Shown here in pieces: positions 25,798 to 32,951 of a stretch of 64,000 nt of DNA. The notes below the pieces were generated by a model. It was not told the DNA's origin and did not search any database. It worked only from the letters and a program-made list of their open reading frames with translations. Source of the DNA: Coxiellaceae bacterium (lineage in GTDB: Bacteria; Pseudomonadota; Gammaproteobacteria; Coxiellales; Coxiellaceae); the NCBI GenBank assembly GCA_029212925.1, contig JARGOB010000002.1:124001-188000 (forward strand). Direction: 5' to 3'. Numbering within the stretch: position 1 is the stretch's first letter; every line of letters starts with the position of its first letter. The position numbers and the translations under genes were made by a program.

Positions 25798-27040
25798 TGA
25801 CCACCACCTTTTGCCCTTCCGCTACTCCAGAAATAATGGTTACATTGTTCATGCTGGTATTACCAGTGACCACTGGCACTTGCTTCTTAGCGCCTGATTT
25901 GGCAACCACCGTTATCATGCTTTTTCCTTGCACCTCTGTTACCGCATTAATAGGCAACATAATGCTTGGTGGGTTTTGAATTTCAATATCCACCTTAGAT
26001 GTCATACCAATATGCACCACTTTACGCTGCTCTTTGGTAATGGTAGGAATCGTTACCGTAACTGAAAACTGAGCCAATGAACGCGAACTTGAACTATCAT
26101 CCGCTTGTGACGCTACGGAACTTACTACACCGTCTAACGTTACATTCGGGAAAGACACCCCAGTGACGATTACTTTTAGCCCTGTCCTTAAGCGATTAAT
26201 ATCCACCTCACCCACCTTAAACGAGACTGACAAACCACTCAGGTCACCTATGGACAATATCAATTGGCCTTGCTTTACTTCACCGCCCACCATCAAACGA
26301 TCACTGCCACTGTTTTCACTCGACTGATCATTTTGATTTTGCACAGGGAATAAAGCCACACCCGCCCCCTTGGCATACACTGGAATATTTTTAAATTTAT
26401 ACGACAATGCTGCATTAACTTTTTTGGTGTCGGATATGGTTAAGTTTTCAAATTGCGATGCCGGGATATTAACCTGCTTTAATATTTTTTCTAAAGCCAA
26501 GCGTTTCTGATAATAATTCATCTCCGCTGTTTCATATTGACTACGGCCACTAATAAAATTATTGCGTGTTTCGATGCCCGCCTTATACAACGCTGTCGTA
26601 CCTTGGAACGTCAAACTCTGGGTTGACAGCGCTTCTTTGGTTGTTAAAAAATCACTGATAGCCGTACGAAATTTATCCGATAAATCCTGCGAATCAATCG
26701 ACAGTAATTCTTGGCCCTTTTCAATACGCCCACCGTAATCAAAGAATACCTTTGCCACACGCCCATCGGCTGGGCTGGTTGCTGCGATAGTCTTAATCGG
26801 CGCAATCGTGCCGTTATAATACAAATGCGTGCTGCTTGGTAGTTTTTTCGCAACAACGATACGCTGCTTGTATTTTTGTTTGGTTTCCTTTTTATCGCAA
26901 CCCGTGATACCGAACAGCAGCAGCATGGCTAGCACTGTGGTTATTATTACCTGGATCCCGGATCGGGGTCCGGGATGACAGCCCCTTGGTCCGGGATGAC
27001 AGTCCCTTGGTCCGGGATGACATTTACTCAATAATTTCAT
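25784..27040 (-). CDS. MacA-like periplasmic adaptor lipoprotein with repeat insertion in its signal peptide
   Basis: 418 residues, HlyD/MacA membrane-fusion protein bridging the MacB pump and TolC. The lipobox LFGITGC near residue 48 ends the signal peptide. Two half-lipoyl segments, a long helical hairpin (about 105-200) and a beta-barrel/MP region (about 240-415) follow. The odd part is residues 7-30, where HPGPR occurs three times. These codons are a dispersed palindromic repeat (26952-27021) inserted in frame after MKLLSK. The start is well fixed: AGGAAGG lies four nt upstream of the ATG at 27040, inside the end of tolC, and no good start exists after the repeat. Confidence 0.9.
   Translation of the reverse strand: MKLLSKCHPGPRDCHPGPRGCHPGPRSGIQVIITTVLAMLLLFGITGCDKKETKQKYKQRIVVAKKLPSSTHLYYNGTIAPIKTIAATSPADGRVAKVFFDYGGRIEKGQELLSIDSQDLSDKFRTAISDFLTTKEALSTQSLTFQGTTALYKAGIETRNNFISGRSQYETAEMNYYQKRLALEKILKQVNIPASQFENLTISDTKKVNAALSYKFKNIPVYAKGAGVALFPVQNQNDQSSENSGSDRLMVGGEVKQGQLILSIGDLSGLSVSFKVGEVDINRLRTGLKVIVTGVSFPNVTLDGVVSSVASQADDSSSSRSLAQFSVTVTIPTITKEQRKVVHIGMTSKVDIEIQNPPSIMLPINAVTEVQGKSMITVVAKSGAKKQVPVVTGNTSMNNVTIISGVAEGQKVVVNDPV
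26952..27021. repeat. Dispersed TCATCCCGG repeat within the macA coding region
   Basis: Three tandem half-elements of the form TGTCATCCCGGACC(AAGGG) end in the palindromic TCCGGGATCCAGG. They read as repeated HPGPR in the macA frame. Same repeat family as the intergenic copies elsewhere in the window; this is the only copy I see inside a supported gene. Confidence 0.85.
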
Positions 27041-27049
27041 AGCGCCTTC

Positions 27050-28486
27050 CTAATAGCGTAATTTAATACCCCAATCATCCAACGTTGTTGCCAACGTGGT
27101 ATGCAAATCTGTAATCAAGTTCAGTAATGTCACACGCGCACTAACCAAGCTGGTTTGGTTCGTCAACAACGTATTCTGCTGCGTGGTTAATTCAAACATT
27201 GCTGACTTACCATATTTCACTTTAAGCTCCGTGTCATGCACCGTTCTTTTTTGCAGTTCAACTTGCTCCACTGAAATCTTAACCTGTTCCAATTGGCTAC
27301 TGATATTTTGTATTGCTTGCGTCACATTACTGATCAGCGTGCGCTTAGCTTGCGCTAAATTGTTTTGCTGATTAATAATATTAATCCGATCATTCAATAC
27401 CGTACCTTCACGATCCAACGGGTTAATCGGAATATCTAAGTCCAAGCCAACATCCGGTGTTTTTTCAGCAGGGCCTGCACCGTTATAACCCCACGCATTG
27501 TCCGCGTGAAAATCTAATTGCCACCACAGATCCATTTTTGCTTTTTTCAAATCACGCAGCGCAATACGCAAATCAATTAAGCGCTTCAAGTAATCAATGT
27601 TACCGGCAAACGCCATCGCAATTGTGGTATTTAAATGCGGCACTTTATAATTCGGCGGCAATTTAATATTTTGATCGATGCGAAACTTTACATCGGGCGC
27701 CAAACCTAAATCAGTCAATAGCGTTTTCTGATCTTGTTGCAAACTGTTTTCGGTTTGCACTAATGATAATTCAAAAGTCGCCAATGTCGCTTTAGCCTGA
27801 ATAAGATCACTCTCCGACATCGTGCCCGACTTCACCCGTATCAAGTTCTGCTTATATTGCAGTCTATTGGTTTTAAGCGTCTGCTTTTGAATCTCGAGAT
27901 TATTGTAATCTTCCACCAAGGCGCGGTAATTTTTAATCACCGTATTGGTCACAGTAATAATGCTGTTTTTATAATCGAGCTGGCGCTTAAGCTCATCATC
28001 TTTGGCCGTTTGTAACGCTATGGTGTTATATAAAAAACCAAAACCGCGCAATAACGGCTGCTTAATATTAACCGTATATTTACTAGGCCCGCCATCGTAG
28101 GTGCGGGTAAAACCCGTATCAACCGTCGTACCAATCGGGCTTTTAATGTTCATTGTCGCGCTAGTTGAATAAGACGGCGTGTTACCTGGCGAAGTGCCAA
28201 AACTACTTTTCAGGGTATATTGTGGAAAAAATGCATTATAAGCCAGCATCAAACTGAACTTATCCGTCACTCGCGCCAATTCTGCGGTTTCAACATCCGG
28301 GTTATTACGTAGCGCTAACAAAATGGCTTCGTGCATTGACATGCGTTGGTTCTGTGTCATCGTGCGATGCGGTACAGGCAATTGCGCTAGCTGATCCGAA
28401 AACCAATCGTCCGCCAATGCGCCTGCCCAAAAGCCGAGCAACAAGGCAAATATACAAATCAGCTTTTTAAAACGAAACGACGACAT
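27050..28486 (-). CDS. TolC family outer-membrane efflux protein
   Basis: 478 residues with a signal peptide (FKKLICIFALLLGFWAGALAD, ending near residue 26). Two repeated long coiled helices are visible at about 160-240 and 385-450 (NNLEIQKQTLKTNRLQYKQN and NISSQLEQVKISVEQVELQK), the tunnel domain of TolC-type channels, with strand-rich barrel parts before each. It forms the outer-membrane exit duct for the MacA-MacB pump encoded directly downstream. First gene of a six-gene run. It is transcribed away from the lasso-type locus, with about 210 bp between the two start codons. Confidence 0.93.
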   Translation of the reverse strand: MSSFRFKKLICIFALLLGFWAGALADDWFSDQLAQLPVPHRTMTQNQRMSMHEAILLALRNNPDVETAELARVTDKFSLMLAYNAFFPQYTLKSSFGTSPGNTPSYSTSATMNIKSPIGTTVDTGFTRTYDGGPSKYTVNIKQPLLRGFGFLYNTIALQTAKDDELKRQLDYKNSIITVTNTVIKNYRALVEDYNNLEIQKQTLKTNRLQYKQNLIRVKSGTMSESDLIQAKATLATFELSLVQTENSLQQDQKTLLTDLGLAPDVKFRIDQNIKLPPNYKVPHLNTTIAMAFAGNIDYLKRLIDLRIALRDLKKAKMDLWWQLDFHADNAWGYNGAGPAEKTPDVGLDLDIPINPLDREGTVLNDRINIINQQNNLAQAKRTLISNVTQAIQNISSQLEQVKISVEQVELQKRTVHDTELKVKYGKSAMFELTTQQNTLLTNQTSLVSARVTLLNLITDLHTTLATTLDDWGIKLRY

Positions 28487-28610
28487 TCATACACCTTACT
28501 ATACCAACGTGGATTATATCATGAGATCCACGATTTCAAATGCAGAACCTGCCTACCCCCACGAAAAACCTCAACCATCGTACAATAATTGTCACGCGCA
28601 GCTTATATCA

Positions 28611-28640
28611 TTGACATAGCTTGACTGAACTCGTTATAGT
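28611..28640 (+). promoter_or_regulatory. Near-consensus sigma-70 promoter of the lasso-type locus
   Basis: TTGACA at 28611-28616 and TATAGT at 28635-28640 with an 18-bp spacer. It points toward the 39-codon peptide gene and would start transcription about 48 bp before its GTG. No other good promoter is seen between it and the cyclase gene. Confidence 0.7.
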
Positions 28641-28695
28641 TCAGGTAATCCTGGTTAAAACTATTTAGCCTAAAACAGAACACTAAGGACAGAAT

Positions 28696-28815
28696 GTGAT
28701 ATTAAAACCATGGAATGCACCCTCTTTAAGCTTATTCTGTTATGAAAACGTAACACTTAACGGCACAATGGGAATGGCAAATGACGGCGGCTCCTTTCCA
28801 TCCAGCCTCAGCTAA
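28696..28815 (+). CDS. Candidate lasso-peptide precursor (39 aa)
   Basis: A GTG-initiated frame of 39 residues with TAAGGA six nt upstream. The leader starts M-I-L-K-P-W-N-A-P-S-L. The W6-x-x-P9-x-L11 pattern resembles the leader motif (Y/W-x-x-P-x-L) read by the RRE protein in lasso systems. Thr20 would sit at the conserved -2 position if cleavage follows Leu21. The core would be NGTMGMANDGGSFPSSLS, 18 residues, with Asp at position 9 for a nine-residue Asn1-Asp9 macrolactam ring. From memory of paeninodin-type precursors, the T-x-core start and D9 line up without gaps. Asn at position 1 is unusual (Gly, Ala, Cys or Ser are usual). An ATG two nt upstream (28694) is followed at once by TGA and is not used. 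The cyclase gene follows after 40 bp. Maturation is inferred, not shown. Confidence 0.72.
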   Translation: MILKPWNAPSLSLFCYENVTLNGTMGMANDGGSFPSSLS

Positions 28816-28855
28816 CCTTATCCATATATATTGGCTTGCCATAGGTTGCATATAA

Positions 28856-30757
28856 ATGTCAGCAATTTGCGGGATCTTTCAGTTCAATCAACAATCGGTA
28901 GAGCAGCAAACCCTCGCAACAATGAACAACGCCATGGCAACACTTGGCCCCGATGGCAGCGCTACTTGGCTAACACCCCAAGTTGGCTTAGGTCATCAGC
29001 AATGCTGCTTAACACTGGAGTCGCTAAATGAAAAGCTACCTATGCTGGACAGGGATTCCGGCATAGCGCTCACGACCGATGTCAGACTGGATAACCGCGC
29101 TGAACTTTGCCAATATTTTAACTTGCCCAATAAGGTAATTATATGCGACAGCACACTGGTACTGAAAGCTTATCAGCGGTGGGGGAAAGAATGTCCGCAA
29201 AAGCTACTAGGTGAATTTTCTGTCGCCATCTGGGATCCGCGCCAGCAACTGCTGCTGTGCTTTACCGATCATGGTGGTAATCGTCCAATGTACTATTACC
29301 GTGACAATAACTGTTTTGCATTCGCGACGGAAATTAAAGCACTTCATACATTAAAAGCCATCGAACGCCGACCAAATTTACAACGAATAGCGACAACCTA
29401 TTGCGCCAACTACAATTTTGCCCATGCCGACGCCACTCACTTTGAAAATATATACTCACTGCCGGCCAGCACCATACTGGCAGTGAAACCACGCACAATG
29501 ACCAAACATCGTTATTGGCAACCCGACATTCGGCGCCGCCTGAAATTTCAATCAGAGTCAGAATACCGCGAAGCTTTCCAAGCATTATTTACTGATGTTG
29601 TGAAAGCAAAGCTACGCAGTCACCTACCCGTAATGACCCTGCACAGCGGCGGACTCGATTCGTCTGCAATCACAGCCGTGGCAGCCAAACTTAATGCCGA
29701 AAAAAATCAATCACTGACTGCATTATCGGCCGTTTTACCGGCTGATTATCAAGGTCAAAATTACGATGAAAGCCATTACGCCAATCAGCTTGACTGTCCT
29801 AACTTGAAAATAACACCAATTACTGATGACTGGCGTGGACCATTTGACCAGCTACAAGACCCAACATATTTCCGGGATTCCCCTGAGAAAACTTCACGTC
29901 ATTACCTTTATAGCGCCTTTGCAACAGCAGCAGCCAATAATGGTACTCGTATCATACTGGATGGCTGCTTTGGTGAAAGAGGCCCCTCATTTCATGCACA
30001 TGGTTATTTAGCAGAATTATTGCTCCACTGCAAATGGCACCTTTTACTCCGAGAGTCGATACTGCATGCTAGAAAATATCAGCGTAACTGGCTCAAAACA
30101 ATGCTGGCAGAAAGCGCTTTTCCACTACTGCCTGCCTTGCTACAGACTCAATTAAAGCAGCGATCAAACTCTACTTTTGAAGAACAATACGGCTTAATGC
30201 GCCCTGAATTTATCAAGCAATCTTTGCCTATTCAGCGTGACTTTAAGGCCGCTTGTAGACAACGAGGAGCTCAATATTGCCACCACCGCAAGCACCAATA
30301 CAATCAGATCAACAGCCTTAGAACAGGCTTTGGTAGCCTGCTTAGCGATAACAAATCACCCGTACAATTAAGTTTTCCATACAAAGATAAACGGCTATTA
30401 GAGTTCTGTTTAGCCCTACCGGGGGACTTCAAAATGCGTCATGGCTACAAACGTTATGCCATTCGCAGTGGCATGAAAGGATTAATGCCAGATAGTTTAC
30501 GCTTTCGACTTACTAAAGCTCCATTCTCTCCCGATTATAGTGATCGCTATGACCACCAATTGTCAATAGCTCGCGAATTTGTTCACTCAATTAAACGAAC
30601 AGAATTGATGAACAATATTGTTGATTTTGAATCCCTACAAAAAACACTTGGTAATACTATGAACACTAACCGCTGTAATCGTTCAGAAAATTTAAAATTT
30701 AAGCGGGCGGTACCTTGCACTATTTATTTATTGGCATTTTTGAAAACATTTTCTTAA
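28856..30757 (+). CDS. Asparagine-synthetase-like lasso cyclase
   Basis: 633 residues of the AsnB fold. It begins MSAICGIFQF, the form common in lasso cyclases, with no Cys directly after Met, so normal glutaminase processing is doubtful. Segments ATLGPDGSATW near 28, VGLGHQQCCLTLESLNEKLPM near 43 and DVRLDNRAEL near 75 fit the N-terminal domain. The adenylation loop SGGLDSS lies at 264-270. The C-terminal RYAIRSGMKGLMPDSLRFRLTK segment also fits. In lasso systems this enzyme adenylates the core Asp/Glu and closes the macrolactam. The upstream peptide gene makes that reading better than housekeeping asparagine synthetase. The ribosome binding site is weak (AGG about ten nt upstream). No B1/B2 gene follows. 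Confidence 0.82.
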   Translation: MSAICGIFQFNQQSVEQQTLATMNNAMATLGPDGSATWLTPQVGLGHQQCCLTLESLNEKLPMLDRDSGIALTTDVRLDNRAELCQYFNLPNKVIICDSTLVLKAYQRWGKECPQKLLGEFSVAIWDPRQQLLLCFTDHGGNRPMYYYRDNNCFAFATEIKALHTLKAIERRPNLQRIATTYCANYNFAHADATHFENIYSLPASTILAVKPRTMTKHRYWQPDIRRRLKFQSESEYREAFQALFTDVVKAKLRSHLPVMTLHSGGLDSSAITAVAAKLNAEKNQSLTALSAVLPADYQGQNYDESHYANQLDCPNLKITPITDDWRGPFDQLQDPTYFRDSPEKTSRHYLYSAFATAAANNGTRIILDGCFGERGPSFHAHGYLAELLLHCKWHLLLRESILHARKYQRNWLKTMLAESAFPLLPALLQTQLKQRSNSTFEEQYGLMRPEFIKQSLPIQRDFKAACRQRGAQYCHHRKHQYNQINSLRTGFGSLLSDNKSPVQLSFPYKDKRLLEFCLALPGDFKMRHGYKRYAIRSGMKGLMPDSLRFRLTKAPFSPDYSDRYDHQLSIAREFVHSIKRTELMNNIVDFESLQKTLGNTMNTNRCNRSENLKFKRAVPCTIYLLAFLKTFS

Positions 30758-30770
30758 TAAAATTACACAA

Positions 30771-30806
30771 TAAACCAAAGGGGCAAACCGCCCCTCAGGT
30801 AGTTTA
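30771..30806. terminator. Bidirectional hairpin between convergent genes
   Basis: AGGGGC (30779-30784) pairs with GCCCCT (30790-30795) around AAACC. It is extended by TAAAC at 30771-30775 and GTTTA at 30802-30806. It lies exactly between the stops of the cyclase gene and the exported-protein gene and can serve both. Confidence 0.7.
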
Positions 30807-32795
30807 TTATTTTTGCAGCTTAGTGGTGCTAGATGTTGGTGGCAGGGTTAATACACTTGAATCTTTCAGCGCCTCCATCACAGAACCGTGACTGCCTTTG
30901 AGATTAATTGTGCCAGGAAAATAAACACGTCGTCCGACTTTTTCTGCCGGTCCGCCAATCACTACATCAGAACAGTAATTGTATATGACCTCATCGGGAG
31001 CTTTGTTAGCGTTACCATAACTATTCATATTTGACACCATAGACTGGTTTTTTTGAGTTATCGGATCAACAAATTGAATTAACCTAGGCTGATTAACTGA
31101 AGGGGTGACTGTAGTATTAGTGATACAACTGACAGTATCAACCCCCTTTATTTCGCCAGCGGTAGGATTATAACGGGGCACCCAGACATTTTGCTCGGAA
31201 AAAGTCCATACCGAAGTTCCAATCCAGTGTGGATCTTTTGCAAAATCACCCCCCGCTTCAAATGGGCTCAAAGCTTTTTGAACATATATAGCTTGATCAA
31301 TTAACGCACCTTTTTTTGTATATAAACCTTTTACAATTGTGGGGCTTGACTTTGAAGTAATTGAACCATCCCCCTTGTAGACATCTGTTGTATCAGCCAG
31401 ATAAGGAATATGGATCAAGTAATCATAAGTCTGTTGGTTAAAGGGGTTAGTTAACGACGTCGTAACAGTCTCCCCATTTGACCTTGTAAATACTTCTCCT
31501 AAACGAAGATCTTGACCTGGGGTACATGAATTGCCAGCTGTAGCAGCACAACCTTTTGATAAGTTAATGTAACCAGAAAATTCATGCGCAGAAGCTGATG
31601 CTGGGATGCCAATTTGATAATAGATAGGCTCTTTAAGTTTGCCTTGAGCTGTTTTAAGGTCACTTAATAATGTCTTTAATTTAGCTGCATAATACGCAGG
31701 TGTCGAGGCTACCAATCCAGCCCGTAATGAATTAATTGAACCGGTTGACTCACCACCCAAATCATATAATGAAACAACAGCGTAACCATTTTTATTTTTA
31801 TTCAAGATTTTACTCATATTAGGGTTGAATGCACCAGGGAAGGTAAACACACTGAAATACATGCCGTGGCAAGGAACAAAATTTGTTGAAGTGCTAGAGG
31901 TAGAGTGTGAAGAAGAAGTATGCGGTATTCCAGCCAAGTTGTCGGCTACCCGGCTATAAAACCAATATTGCCCATAGCCAGTATTCGAATTTGTAGGTGG
32001 ATTTTCTACATTTGCCTCGTATTTTATATTAAATGGCTCGAGATCAAAATGTATACCTGTAGCCGTTGGTGAGCCTGTGCATACTTGAGCCGTGATCTTA
32101 TCAGCAAATGCATAGGCTTGAGCTTGACTGAGATCATTAAAGGAAGTACTGTTTTGACCAATATCGTTGCGCCAAATTTTGCCACCATGCTTTACACCAT
32201 AAGTAAAGTTATCTAGCCAACTGGCAGTGACCCCTAAAGCATTTATGCGGCCATCAACTACAACCGTAAGCGCAATATTTTTGTCTTTTGCTGAGCCCGC
32301 TGCAAATGCGCTTTGATAAGCATTAAAGTTTTTCTGACCTGTATAACCTTGCATTCCTGCAGGTGCATTTGCGGGCACAGTGGTGTAATTAAAAGAAAAG
32401 GCTTTGCTATTTGAATCAGTACACGGTGTTTTTTCGCTACAAAATAACTCAGCATCGCCACCATAAACATATAACTGATTTAGCCCTTTACCTGCCCCCA
32501 TAAGCTTATTAAAAGTTATGACATTTTGAGCTTGCGACCCAACTGTGGCTTTTTTGTTATACCCGACTATAGATGGACTTGCATCACTATCACTAAAAGA
32601 AACCGTATTGAGTATAGAGGGAGTTACTGGCATAAAGGTTGTGTCGTAAGTCCATGCAGAATTCAAACATTGTGGGAATACTTGCTTCCATAGCTTGACT
32701 GGGTTCACACAATTAGCATACCCAGAAGAGAAGCCCAATATAGCTAGTGAGGCAAGCGCAATTTTAACTGGGTGTAGTTTCAATAAATTAGGCAT
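30807..32795 (-). CDS. Large exported protein, possibly glycoside-hydrolase-like
   Basis: About 662 residues starting at the ATG at 32793-32795, with GGAG seven nt upstream; it begins MPNLLKLHPVKIALASLAIL and has a clear signal peptide ending near SGYANC. A frame extension to 32831 lacks support. The mature protein is Ser/Thr/Asn-rich with at least eight Cys, so disulfides are likely. TGIHFDLEPFN near residue 265 resembles the strand-4 acidic motif (DxxDxE-like) of GH18-type barrels, and VSLYDLGGES follows near 345. This is not enough to assign a fold. Secreted or periplasmic protein of unknown function, possibly acting on glycans. Confidence 0.8.
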   Translation of the reverse strand: MPNLLKLHPVKIALASLAILGFSSGYANCVNPVKLWKQVFPQCLNSAWTYDTTFMPVTPSILNTVSFSDSDASPSIVGYNKKATVGSQAQNVITFNKLMGAGKGLNQLYVYGGDAELFCSEKTPCTDSNSKAFSFNYTTVPANAPAGMQGYTGQKNFNAYQSAFAAGSAKDKNIALTVVVDGRINALGVTASWLDNFTYGVKHGGKIWRNDIGQNSTSFNDLSQAQAYAFADKITAQVCTGSPTATGIHFDLEPFNIKYEANVENPPTNSNTGYGQYWFYSRVADNLAGIPHTSSSHSTSSTSTNFVPCHGMYFSVFTFPGAFNPNMSKILNKNKNGYAVVSLYDLGGESTGSINSLRAGLVASTPAYYAAKLKTLLSDLKTAQGKLKEPIYYQIGIPASASAHEFSGYINLSKGCAATAGNSCTPGQDLRLGEVFTRSNGETVTTSLTNPFNQQTYDYLIHIPYLADTTDVYKGDGSITSKSSPTIVKGLYTKKGALIDQAIYVQKALSPFEAGGDFAKDPHWIGTSVWTFSEQNVWVPRYNPTAGEIKGVDTVSCITNTTVTPSVNQPRLIQFVDPITQKNQSMVSNMNSYGNANKAPDEVIYNYCSDVVIGGPAEKVGRRVYFPGTINLKGSHGSVMEALKDSSVLTLPPTSSTTKLQK

Positions 32796-32951
32796 TTTTG
32801 GACTCCATAGATATGGCAACAATGCGAACAAGTATAGGACAAATATTGGTCAAAATTACCCAAGTCTCAGACGTTAACATTAAAGTCCAAAATTTCAAAT
32901 GCCAAGTCCGAAAAATACCCTCCCCAGCAACGACATAGCTACTAACAAAAA

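Noticed and set aside
28694..28729. ATG at 28694, and an 11-codon frame at 28711, as alternatives for the peptide gene
   Set aside because: The ATG at 28694 is followed at once by TGA. The frame from the ATG near 28711 has only 11 codons and no ribosome binding site. The GTG at 28696 has TAAGGA six nt upstream and an open frame of 39 residues.
28856..30757. Housekeeping asparagine synthetase B
   Set aside because: The N-terminus (MSAICGIF, no Cys next to Met) and the preceding peptide gene fit a lasso cyclase better. A housekeeping role is not fully excluded without phylogeny.
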